Positions 1 through 8,019 of a stretch of DNA of 11,863 bases are shown one piece after another. The DNA lies in the NCBI GenBank assembly GCA_902984215.1, contig CADWAF010004221.1, positions 1-11,863 on the forward strand, read 5' to 3'. A program made the position numbers and the translations under genes. Within the stretch, counting starts at the first letter, position 1; every line of letters starts with the position of its first letter. A model generated the notes under the pieces. That model saw only the letters and a program-made list of their open reading frames with translations. It did no database searches and was not told where the DNA came from. The DNA comes from Willaertia magna (lineage: Eukaryota; Heterolobosea; Eutetramitea; Acrasida; Naegleriidae).

Positions 1-758
1 AAGCCTATTGCTTTTTTCTTATCTTCTAATGCTTTTAACTCTTCTGGTGTTAATTCTTTTTTAATTACTTCTTCTTTAGGTAATTGTGTTGGTTCCGGTA
101 TTTCAAGTTCTGTTTTTCCATATAAAGAAAGATCTGATTCCATCATTCTATTTTGTAATTTAATTGACTCCTCTGAAACTCCATATTTTAAAGCTATTGA
201 CGTTAAAGAATCATCTTCTTGAATTTTATGAATTACAATTGCTGGTAATACAGTATTTTGAATAGCTAGTGAAAGATTTTCTTCTCTTGTTGTGTAATTT
301 GGTAAATTAATAGAAATTGGATAAGATACATTTGGATAGTTTACATATTCTGAAGGAATGTTTTGATCTGTTGTTATATTGTTCTTATTTATTGTTGTTG
401 GTGACGACTCTTCTATTGGAGGAGCCGAAGGTAAAAAAGAATTTAACCAATTGTCATCATTTGAGTTTAGTATTTCATTTAGAGAAGGGTAACTTAATTT
501 AACTTTACCAAATGAATCTATACTCATTGGTTTAATATGTTTATATATTGATAACTTTTCCGATATTTGATTATTATTATTTGTTGTCAACAATGGTGAG
601 GATTGTTGTTCAACACTATTACTGGAATTTGACTTTGAAATTAAAGTATTGTTATCTTCTTCATCACTAGTATTTTCATTATTATTGTCTTTACTATCAA
701 ATAATTTGTTTTTTACTGCCGATTTACTATAAGAATCTCTTTTCCTTTCAGCCAACAT
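1..758 (-). CDS. LysM domain protein, C-terminus cut by window edge
   Basis: The minus frame is open from an ATG at 758 to the left edge (252 codons, no stop), so the C-terminal part lies outside. The start is the first ATG after an in-frame TAA 17 codons upstream (807-809). Residues 1-170 are mostly disordered, rich in Asn, Ser and acidic residues, with a small proline patch near 110-120. Residues about 175-221 match the LysM fold: an opening HKIQEDDSL like HxVxxGDTL, then SIALKYGV, an EESIKLQNR helix and a closing LEIP. Residues 225-252 are charged, Lys/Glu-rich and probably helical. There is no N-terminal signal peptide, so this resembles eukaryotic intracellular LysM proteins (LYSMD type, or the LysM of OXR1/TLDc proteins) rather than secreted chitin binders. 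Which of these depends on the missing C-terminus. Ligand unknown. Divergent to the Sec14-like gene. Confidence 0.8.
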   Translation of the reverse strand, partial: MLAERKRDSYSKSAVKNKLFDSKDNNNENTSDEEDNNTLISKSNSSNSVEQQSSPLLTTNNNNQISEKLSIYKHIKPMSIDSFGKVKLSYPSLNEILNSNDDNWLNSFLPSAPPIEESSPTTINKNNITTDQNIPSEYVNYPNVSYPISINLPNYTTREENLSLAIQNTVLPAIVIHKIQEDDSLTSIALKYGVSEESIKLQNRMMESDLSLYGKTELEIPEPTQLPKEEVIKKELTPEELKALEDKKKAIG

Positions 759-1074
759 CCCTATCAAATCGTTTTTTTTGGTTCTTATTATAATTGACCC
801 AGAAAATTAAAATTGCGATTATCGTTGAATAAGTGACTTGAGTTGAATGAATTCAAAAAACTATTGATGTAATCTATGTGATGATCTTAGACAAATAGTT
901 TTTAAAGGTTAATTGTTTTGAAAGGTTTTTTCATCTTTCTATACCGATTTTTACTTTGCCTTTGTTTTTTGGAATCATCTTTTTAAACAACATCGTATGA
1001 CGCCGCATCAACATTGAAAAACAATCCAATTAAATTCTTTTATAAAAAAATCAAATAATCGAAATCATAGTACA
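759..1074. promoter_or_regulatory. Divergent intergenic promoter region
   Basis: This 316-bp gap separates two divergently transcribed genes, so it must hold both promoters. A TATAAAA string lies at 1041-1047, 28 bp before the Sec14-like ATG; its use as a TATA box is unproven. The 11-mer AAATTGCGATT (810-820) also occurs in the other divergent promoter region of the window. No RNA gene or long ORF is visible. Confidence 0.5.
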
Positions 1075-1093
1075 ATGGAAAACAATCCAATTA
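1018..1093 (+). repeat. 15-bp direct repeat around the Sec14-like start codon
   Basis: AAAACAATCCAATTA occurs at 1018-1032 in the 5' flank and again at 1079-1093, where it encodes residues 2-6 (ENNPI) of the Sec14-like protein. The copies are 61 bp apart. The upstream copy has no ATG (ATTG in that place), so it does not offer a competing start. It looks like a small local duplication. Confidence 0.6.
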
Positions 1094-1988
1094 TTCAATC
1101 CATCACTAGTGAGGAACAAACACAAATTCAACAATTAAAGGATCGTATTAATAATAGAGATTCAACAAATCCTTTAGATGATACTTTATATAATAGCTTA
1201 AAAAACTTTACTACAAGTATTGAATTAGATGAACGATTATTTTATATAAGATGGATAAGAGCTACTTCAGGAAATGTAAATAAAGCCTTTGATATGGTTG
1301 TAGAGTATTTTAAATGGAGACAAAGAATTAATATTGATAATTTAAAGCCTGGTAACTTTGATGATCTTTTCAGTAAAATTGAATTTATTGAATTTTTAGG
1401 TTTTGATAAAGATGGATGTCCTGGAGTTATTCTAAATGTTGGAAAGTTTGTACCTGGCTCTCTTCAACCTGTAAGTTAATTGACTATTTAATAATTTTAT
1501 TCTAATTATTCCTGTTTCAAATAAATTAGTATGAAAAAGTAGAAGAATTAGTAGCCCTTGCAATAGAATTAATTACTCATGATTTGAGAATAGCTTCTAA
1601 AGGTGTTTTGGAAAGATTTGTTATTGTTGTGGATTATGATGGTTGGGGACTTTCATGCATTGACACGAAACTAGATAGAGTTATCTTGGGAACTTGCCAA
1701 GCTTACTACCCTGAAAGATTAAAAGAAGCTTTATTATTAAGAGCTCCTTGGATTTTCTCCACAGCTTGGGCTGTTGTGAAAGTTTTTCTTGATGAAAAAA
1801 CAAAACAAAAAATTAGTTTCATTTCCGAGGGAGATATCAATACTGAATTAAAGAAAAGATTTAATGACGACCAAATTTTAGAACGTTATGGAGGAACCTT
1901 TAAAGGAAAGAGTGTTAAAAATTTCATTTTGGAAAAACTTGGATCTGATGAACCTCTTTCTGAATTTTATAAAAAGAGACAATTGTAA
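1075..1988 (+). CDS. Sec14-like CRAL-TRIO phosphatidylinositol transfer protein (two exons)
   Basis: Exons 1075-1470 and 1530-1988 join in phase 0 to give 284 aa. The N-terminal helical CRAL_TRIO_N region (about residues 40-95) has LFYIRWIRAT and an A..M...FKWR pattern typical of Sec14. The lipid-binding lobe (about 105-260) carries VIVVDYDGW, YYPERL, RAPWIFSTAW and VKVFLDEKTKQKI, ending with ERYGGTF. By comparison with yeast Sec14, the phosphatidylinositol head-group residues appear kept: Glu194/Arg195 in YPERL (Sec14 E207/R208) and Thr223/Lys226 (Sec14 T236/K239). It is therefore predicted to be a cytosolic protein that binds phosphatidylinositol and presents it to lipid kinases at membranes. 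The second lipid is unknown. The length is normal for a stand-alone Sec14 domain; no signal peptide, GOLD or Spectrin domain is seen. AATAAA follows the stop by 6 nt. Confidence 0.9.
1471..1529 (+). other. Spliceosomal intron of the Sec14-like gene
   Basis: A 59-bp, phase-0 intron with donor GTAAGT and acceptor AAATTAG. Both flanking frames close immediately inside it, and removing it joins ...GSLQP to YEKVEEL, giving a continuous CRAL-TRIO domain. It is AT-rich and has the size common in heterolobosean genes. Confidence 0.9.
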
Positions 1989-2295
1989 AATAATAATAAA
2001 ACACCACAGTATTTGTTGCAAAATCAATTATTGACTTATTTTTGTAAAATAGAAATTTAGTAAAAATTACTTTTATTTTTTAGAACCATAATTTGGGGCA
2101 GCAATTTTTCACTTGTTCTTCCTCTACCATTCCTTCCATCATTAGGTTCAACTATTGATGAAAACAATTTTCAATTAATCATCACCTTTCGGCTGATGAC
2201 ACTGTGCTGATACAATTGATTCTGAACCCCATTAACTCTACAAATTATCTTTTGTCTTATTTAAAGCTTTAATTCCCAAGCATTACCAACAAAAA
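1989..2295. promoter_or_regulatory. Intergenic region: 3' end of Sec14-like gene and promoter of ASH gene
   Basis: This 307-bp gap holds a poly(A) signal AATAAA at 1995-2000 for the upstream gene, then the 5' flank of the ASH gene. No open frame of note is present. A pyrimidine-rich TTTTATTTTTTAG ending near 2083 resembles an acceptor and could mark a 5'-UTR intron, but no clear partner exon is seen. An inverted repeat GGTTCA/TGAACC (2145-2150, 2223-2228) flanks TGATGA and CTGA strings; it is not called as an RNA gene. Confidence 0.5.
1995..2000 (+). terminator. Poly(A) signal AATAAA, Sec14-like gene
   Basis: Canonical AATAAA beginning 7 nt after the TAA stop. The same placement recurs after the other complete plus-strand genes. 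Confidence 0.6.
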
Positions 2296-5200
2296 ATGTC
2301 CAATCAGCGTCTTATTACACTTTCCGAGTACTCTCGGTTTTCTAGCCAAGAGGATGGTTTAGACAAGGAAAGTCTTTTTGGACCACCTCTTTCCAGAATA
2401 CATTATAAAGTTGTTTCTAACTCTAAATTTATTCAACGTAATCTTTTCCGTATTGAAAATAAATATGATTCAGATGTTATAATCTATCTACAATTCATAC
2501 CTAATAATAACGAAGAAAAACTATCTAATGAAACACCAGAGGTATTAAGAAACAATGAAGAAGAAGTAGTAACATTTCAATTATCCGAAAATGAAAATAG
2601 TGAAGAAAATATTAACAAAATTGAATTGTCATCAAATCAATCAAAAATATTAACAATAAAGTTTAAACCTCAAGAAATACAAGAATTTAGTGGAACGATT
2701 TATCTTAAAGTTTATTACAATAATAACAAAGAAAATAACAAAAATAATGAAGATTTAGATGAAAATAATTTATTAGAAGAACTATCATTTCCATTCTTTA
2801 TAGATTCAATAGATTCAACATTAACAATTAATGAAAATGAAATTAATTTTGGAAATATTGTAATTCATCAAAAATATACAAAACAAATTACAATTTCAAA
2901 TCCATCTATTTTACCAATTTATTTTAAAATTTTAAAAAATTATCAATCTTTTAAAAATTCATTAACAAATTCACCAACAAGTGAAAAGAATGATTATGAT
3001 CTTTATTTTACAGAAAATGAAAATGATAAAAAAATCATAACAAATCAACAATTATTATTACCAAAAAAGTTTATAACATTTACGTTAACATTTATTCCTA
3101 AAAAAACAATTGACTTTAATATACCATTAATTATTGAAAATATGAATAATGAAAATAATGTAATTAAATTAAATATTAAAGCCACAACTTTAAAAAATAA
3201 TTTAAATAAATGCTTAGATAAAGAAATTTCAATTTTAGATGAATATGGTAAACAAATTTTATCAACTTTAAATTTTGGATCATTTTATAAAGGAGAGATA
3301 ATTAATAAATTAATTATTTTAAGAAATAATAGTAATGAACAAAAAAACATTATTTTAAAATCAACTAAAAAGGAATTTTATTTTGAAAATTCAGAAACAA
3401 AAGAAAAGATTGATGAAATTACATTATTACCAAAAAAAGAATTAATTATTGCAGTTCGTTGTTGTTTTTCATTACCTTTAATTACAACAGATGAAGATTT
3501 ATTATTACAAAAAGAAACTGCTAAAATAGTTTTATATAACTCTATAGATAAATGTATTATAACAAAATTAAAAGCAATCGCTAATGTTTGTACTTCAATC
3601 GTAGAAGTATCTACGGCTAATATTAATTTTGGTGATTCAAGTATTGGTGATATAAAGTTTGCTTCAATCTCTGCAACAAATAGATCTGACCTTCCAGCCA
3701 GGATAAGCGTTCAATTTATTTCTAAAGTTATTACTTGTAAAACTAAAAGTACAGTTATTCCACCGCACAAATCTATTAGGATTACTTTTAGGTTATCACC
3801 AAGAAAGATTAATCCAAATTATAGAAAATTAATTACAATTGTCAATGAATATAATAAGTATAATGAAAATATTATTGAAGCATCATCAAATAATATTGAT
3901 AGAAATATGTTAAATTTTCATTGTAAATTTTATGAAGTACATTCAAGTTCACAACATAATTATGCAAAATCAATTAATTTTAATATTGTTGCAATGCATT
4001 CTTATGCTATTTCAAAATTTCAAATTGAAAATATTACTGATAAATTTATAAAGTTAAAATTTACTTCTTCTATACCTGAAGATATTTATGTTTATATTGA
4101 GAATTTAAAAGAACGTTTTAATTCATTATCTAATAGTAGTAATAATAGAAAGTTAAGCAACAAGACAAGTATTTCAAATGGAATGGATAAATCATTATTA
4201 AAAAAGATTTCAAGTTTAGACGCTTTTAATTTAAATGAATTAAATAATCATCGTGATTTAGAAGAAGAAGAACCACCAGTATTTGATACACGAGTAAATA
4301 ATTTATTAAATTTATATCAAAAATTACAAGAAACTCTTTATCAAGAAACTCAAATAATTTCACTTTCTGAACAATATATTGTTAAACAACAAATTGATTT
4401 CAAAAAGAATTTAATGTTATTAATACAAAATGAAGTATTATTGGAATGCAAAGAATTAGAAATACCACCTAGAACATTAATAGATATCTATGCTGTATAT
4501 AAACCTTCTAAAACATCTATTCAATCATTAGAATCAGGTACATTAAAAAAGAATTTTGAAAAGCTATTTATTGAGTTAATTGAGTTTGATAAATCTTTAG
4601 TTGAAATGATACCTGATAACCTACCTTCTAGAGAGTTAACAGTACAAGCAAAGATATGTCAATCAATTATGGAAATTACACAAAAAAATATTAATTTTGG
4701 TAAAATATTAAATAATGAAGAAAGAAAGAAAACATTAACAATAAGTAATGCATCTGAAGTACCTTTATTATTTAAAATTAAAAAAACAGGATCTATTGCC
4801 TCCAATGATATTAAAATACTAGATGTACAATCTAGTGGTGTTGTTGGACCATATGGTAGTAGAGATGTTCAATTCCTTTTTAAACCATCATTACCTGGAA
4901 AGTTTAATGAAATTTTAACAATTGAAAATATTTTAGATGAAACTGATAATACAAATATAATTATTAAAGCAAATATTGTAAATTATGAAAAATTTTCATT
5001 GAAATCAAATGATGTTAATTTTAATGATATTTTAATTAATCAACCTTCTTTAAAGAAAAAGATTACAGTTACAAATATGTCTAAAAATAGAAGAGTATTT
5101 GAAGTACAAATAGATTATTCAAGTTTTATTGGTTGTTCCTTTGATTTTGATTATGATTTAGATCCAGTTAGTCCAAGTACTGAAATTGAAAAGTTAGAAG

Positions 5201-6497
5201 CAGAATTAGAGAAATTAGAACATAAATATAGGATTTGTGTAAGAAAGAACAAACAATCTAAAATTAAGAAATTAACTGAAAGAATTAATGAAATTAAAAA
5301 AGAATTAAATGTTGAAGAAATCTCTACACCATCTTCATTTAACTATATTGAATATTCAAGTGATGAAGATAGAAAAGAAAGTAGTAGAAGATATAAAAAG
5401 ATTGATAACAATGGTATAAGATTTTCAATCCCTCCAAGAATGTCACAAGCAATTAATATTGTAATTACCCCTAAACTTTCTTTTCAATCTAATTATAATT
5501 TCTCATATGAAGGTGGTATTATAAGAATGTTAGTTTTTGAAAATAAGAATATTGATATACAAAAGATGGTTACCTTGATATTACTTGTAAATTTTGTAAT
5601 CCTGGAATTCATAGATATGTTGTTGAGATTCAAGATTTAAAAACGAAAGTGATACATAAATGTGTAATTAAGGCACATGTGATTGTCGATTCACCAATTC
5701 ATATTTCTAAAATTGGAGAAGATAGAACTTTAAACTTTGGATTTTGTTATTTAAACGATAGTAATATTTTAATGTTAAATAATGAAGAGAATGATACTTC
5801 ATTATTTGGAAGTTCATTATCTTTAGACGAAAATACAAATTTAGATTATACAAAAGTGGAATATTTTGATATTGAAAATAAGAAGGATTATACCATTACA
5901 TTACAACTAACTTCTAATTCAAAGAAACAATTACATTTATTTAAAGATGAATTCTTAGTTGAAAGAATATCCTCGCTTACTATTGGACCAAAAGAAAAAG
6001 TGACAATTTTTGTTGCCCTTAATCCATATATTACTCCTAATCATGCAAAAATTGGAAAGTGTGATTGTTTTACTAGCAGTATTAATATCAATGTATTTAA
6101 TGAAGATTTAACCAAATTAATTTTTTCACAAGGAATTAAAATTAAGGCATTTGTTGGTAAAAGTGTTTTGGCCGTCAATCCTTCCAGTTGCGAGATTGAT
6201 TTAGGTAAGGTAAAAAGAGAGGTCCAGAAGGTTGAAGGCTCTTTTGAAATTAAAAACGTGAACCAATATTTACCTTTAGAGTATGAAATTGACTCCTCCA
6301 TATCTAATGAACTGCAGTTGACTAATAGTGAAACCAAAGGTACTCTTCTTGGAGATAAGGTTGGAGAATCAACAAAGAAGTTATCATTTGTATATTATCC
6401 AACAAGCAAAGGCTTAAACGAGGCATACTTTATTATTACAAATAGATCATCCAAAGATGAGGAAACAATAATTAAAGTAAAATGTAAGGTAGAGTAA
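2296..6497 (+). CDS. Large multi-ASH (hydin/SPD-2-type) domain protein with an internal frame break
   Basis: The ATG at 2296 opens a long frame, coding to about Lys1090 (5565). The protein then continues in the next frame (from about 5566, GYLDITCKF...) to TAA at 6495-6497, about 1,400 aa in all. It is built of about nine Ig-like ASH/MSP-type beta units, recognised by recurring INFG-like starts followed by I-S-N/T-N strands: near residues 37, 175, 318, 434, 570, 786 and 898, then two more in the last 300 aa (RTLNFGF, CEIDLGKV). Two units carry insertions: a Ser/Asn-rich and helical stretch (about 605-715) and a charged coiled coil (about 962-1006). ASH proteins act at cilia, axonemes (hydin, CFAP family) and centrosomes, and a few in trafficking; which applies here cannot be read from the sequence. 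No kinase, kinesin or membrane segment is seen. The tail-to-tail neighbour starts only 71 bp downstream. Confidence 0.75.
5516..5571 (+). other. Frame break in the ASH gene (indel or atypical intron)
   Basis: Upstream frame reads ...FENKNIDIQK and then turns into a hydrophobic, non-ASH tail ending at 5640. The next frame, closed by TGA at 5553-5555, reads convincing ASH sequence (DGYLDITCKFCNPG, then HRYVVEIQDLK) from 5565/5566 on. One missing A in the A4 run at 5561-5564 would restore the frame with no loss. The alternative, an intron 5516-5565 (50 bp, donor GTATTA, acceptor ACAAAAG), keeps frame but has poor splice sites compared with the GTAAGT introns of this window and would delete plausible beta-strand sequence. 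Confidence 0.7.
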
Positions 6498-6568
6498 AAC
6501 TAAATAAAATATTTATTAATAAATTACAGTAAACATTGTTATTTGAAAGCTAAAGAGCTATTGGCAAT
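6498..6568. terminator. Convergent 3' region with overlapping poly(A) signals
   Basis: Only 71 bp separate the stops of two convergent genes. AATAAA (6503-6508) serves the plus strand, and TTTATT (6512-6517, AATAAA on the minus strand) serves the other. The two arms flank just ATA, making a nearly symmetric bidirectional signal. A second plus-strand AATAAA lies at 6518-6523. Confidence 0.6.
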
Positions 6569-6994
6569 CTAGCGCAAATACAATGCAGAAGGAGATAATG
6601 GAGTGTTGGTTTGGGAAGAAGTAACCTTCTTCTTTAATTTAGAATCTTTAAGTGTTGGAGCTTCAGGCGTAGAAGAACTTCTTTTATATAAATGAGTAAT
6701 ATCTTGCAAAGGTATCCTATTGGCATTGTTTTTCTTCCTGTTTGTTATAACAGGGTAAAGCATTCCTGTCAGAGGATCTATATTTTCTTTGTTATCTTTA
6801 TAGTTCAGAAGAGAAGTTTGAGAATTAGTATCAATTATTATTGAATTCATTGTTTTAGAAGAGTTTATTTTTGTTTGTTGTTTAGTAGAACTAGGAAAGC
6901 TTGTTATCTTTTTATTATCACTAATACGTAGTGAAGAAATATCAATTAGACTTTCTTCATCTTCATAAATTACAAATTTTAAGGATGCTGGCAT
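6569..6994 (-). CDS. Small disordered protein with ABBA, KEN-box and D-box motifs (candidate APC/C substrate or inhibitor)
   Basis: 141 aa from ATG at 6994 to TAG at 6569. The frame is open further upstream to a TAA but without another ATG. No folded domain is visible. Three short motifs bound by the APC/C activators Cdc20/Cdh1 are present in order: FVIYED (residues 7-12), fitting the ABBA consensus Fx[ILV][FHY]x[DE]; KEN at 69-71 inside NKENIDP, fitting KENxxP; and RIPLQDITH (93-101), fitting the D-box RxxLxxI. The C-terminal part has three S/T-P sites (STPE, NTPL, LSPS) next to a KLKKK basic patch, as expected of a CDK target. This set is the one used by yeast Acm1 and by BubR1/Mad3, but no sequence similarity beyond motifs can be claimed. 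Role is inferred: a cell-cycle protein degraded by, or inhibiting, APC/C. Securin-like function is also possible. A consensus E2F site lies in its promoter. Confidence 0.7.
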   Translation of the reverse strand: MPASLKFVIYEDEESLIDISSLRISDNKKITSFPSSTKQQTKINSSKTMNSIIIDTNSQTSLLNYKDNKENIDPLTGMLYPVITNRKKNNANRIPLQDITHLYKRSSSTPEAPTLKDSKLKKKVTSSQTNTPLSPSALYLR

Positions 6995-7153
6995 TGCCTT
7001 TTTTTTTGGTTTACATTTTCCCTTACAATTCAATTTTTTTAAATTATGGAGCCAAAATTCTGACAGTTACAAAATTATTTCATTGGTTGCCTTACAAAAC
7101 GCGCCAAAAAATTATTTGCCTCTTCTCCAAATACCCTCACTGAATAATAATTT
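6995..7153 (-). promoter_or_regulatory. Promoter region of the KEN-box gene and 3' flank of the Asn-rich gene
   Basis: 159 bp between two minus-strand genes. It contains an E2F-like site (see 7101-7108) and pyrimidine-rich stretches. No AATAAA is seen after the upstream gene's stop; only AT-rich AAATTATTATT lies there. Confidence 0.5.
7101..7108 (-). promoter_or_regulatory. E2F/DP-like site TTTGGCGC
   Basis: On the minus strand the sequence is TTTTTTGGCGCG, an exact match to the E2F consensus TTTSSCGC, with an adjoining CGCG. It lies 107 bp upstream of the KEN-box gene's ATG, the right place and orientation for its promoter. In such AT-rich DNA a GC-rich 8-mer of this kind is unlikely by chance, and the E2F target class (cell-cycle genes) agrees with the motifs of the protein. 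Confidence 0.45.
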
Positions 7154-8014
7154 CTAATTTTCATCAAAAGGGAACAAATTATTAACATTTGGGTCTTGAG
7201 AACTAGTCTCATTATTTTCACTTTGAAATAGAAAATCATCAATAGGATTAAAGAACATCATATTAGGATCCTCTGCATTATTGGCAAGTGTAGTAAAGGA
7301 AGAAAAAGATGAAGATTTAGATAATCCATTGTTATTATTACTTTCCATCAAACCATTTATCATTTGACTATTATCTAACTGACTATTATCTACTTGAATA
7401 TTAGGAGGTGGTATACTTGCCGGTATAGATGATGGAGGTACAGAACTAGTTGAATTATTAGATTGTTTTTGCATTATAAAATCGGACATTAATTCATTTT
7501 GAATAGAAATAGGTATCTCCGTTCTATTCATTGTTTGTTCATATAAAGGAAGTATTTGATTAAAAGGATTATCATTCATATTATTAATATATTGGTTATT
7601 ATTGTTATTACGTTGTTTCTCTAAAATATTTGTTAGAAAATTTTGCAATTTATCTTCTTCTCTCTTTTTAGGCATTACTTTATTCGTTATTATAAAATTT
7701 CCATAAAATCCATTATTATTATTTAGGTTTGTATTATTATTGTTATTATTGGAAGAAGAAGAGGAAGATTGAGAAATTTGAGTGTATTGTTGTTGTGGAA
7801 AAGAATTGGACGACATCATCGGACTTTCAAAACTATATTGAAAAGGTGAAGTACTTCCACTTTCCAATAATGTTGTTGTTTGGTCTAGCAATCCTTCTCT
7901 ATTCATTGGTTGGTGAGAATAATTATTAACATGTTTTTGTGTATTTGTTGATGTTTTATTTCTATTAGCCTTCATTTTTTCCGTTTCGTTTGTCAAACGT
8001 TCGCTAAAGAACAT
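7154..8014 (-). CDS. Asn/Ser-rich low-complexity protein of unknown function
   Basis: 286 aa from ATG at 8014 to TAG at 7154. I do not recognise a family. Residues 1-40 are polar and charged; about 80-100 hold a Ser run followed by Asn runs encoded by AAT/AAC repeats; a mixed helical segment (KKREEDKLQNFLTNILEKQ, near 115-133) is the most structured part; about 190-205 are Ser/Pro-rich (SSIPASIPPP). The C-terminal 45 residues contain acidic-aromatic clusters, FFNPIDDFLF and NLFPFDEN, similar in kind to acidic transactivation segments. A transcriptional or condensate-forming role is a guess from composition only. No DNA-binding domain, signal peptide or membrane span is visible. An out-of-frame ATG (8019) just upstream opens an 8-codon uORF overlapping the start. 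Confidence 0.65.
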   Translation of the reverse strand: MFFSERLTNETEKMKANRNKTSTNTQKHVNNYSHQPMNREGLLDQTTTLLESGSTSPFQYSFESPMMSSNSFPQQQYTQISQSSSSSSNNNNNNTNLNNNNGFYGNFIITNKVMPKKREEDKLQNFLTNILEKQRNNNNNQYINNMNDNPFNQILPLYEQTMNRTEIPISIQNELMSDFIMQKQSNNSTSSVPPSSIPASIPPPNIQVDNSQLDNSQMINGLMESNNNNGLSKSSSFSSFTTLANNAEDPNMMFFNPIDDFLFQSENNETSSQDPNVNNLFPFDEN

Positions 8015-8019
8015 GCCAT
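7993..8019 (-). other. Short overlapping upstream ORF
   Basis: An ATG at 8019 starts 5 nt before the main ATG (ATGGCATG), in another frame, and ends at TGA 7993-7995 after eight codons. If the transcript starts upstream, ribosomes must skip it or reinitiate, which could dampen translation of the Asn-rich protein. Confidence 0.4.

Noticed and set aside
317..502. Plus-strand open frame of 61 codons antisense to the LysM gene
   Set aside because: No ATG start, hydrophobic composition typical of antisense AT-rich coding DNA, and it lies fully inside a convincing gene.
2145..2228. Possible box C/D snoRNA: TGATGA (2156-2161), CTGA/TGATGA (2193-2199), CTGA (2207-2210), with GGTTCA/TGAACC at the ends
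   Set aside because: The C box has T instead of A/G at its first position, the inverted repeat does not abut the boxes as a terminal stem should, and the short motifs are common by chance. Kept only as a weak possibility.
5569..5634. Intron hypothesis for the ASH frame break using GTTACC and TTCAAG
   Set aside because: Its length is a multiple of three, so it does not change frame and leads directly into TAA. It would also remove the best ASH sequence.
6041..6337. Minus-strand open frame antisense to the ASH gene
   Set aside because: It overlaps well-supported ASH sequence (VNPSSCEIDLG region) and shows no domain.
6995..7033. N-terminal extension of the KEN-box protein (13 residues, NCKGKCKPKKK)
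   Set aside because: The extension would start at TTG; the first ATG in the frame is at 6994. An upstream exon cannot be excluded, but nothing supports one.
6931..7143. Plus-strand open frame across the KEN-box gene start and promoter
   Set aside because: It is antisense to the ABBA-motif coding region, has no ATG start at its beginning and no recognisable domain.
7729..7929. Plus-strand open frame with MYYYCYYW-type start
   Set aside because: It is the antisense reading of Asn-codon repeats in the minus-strand gene.
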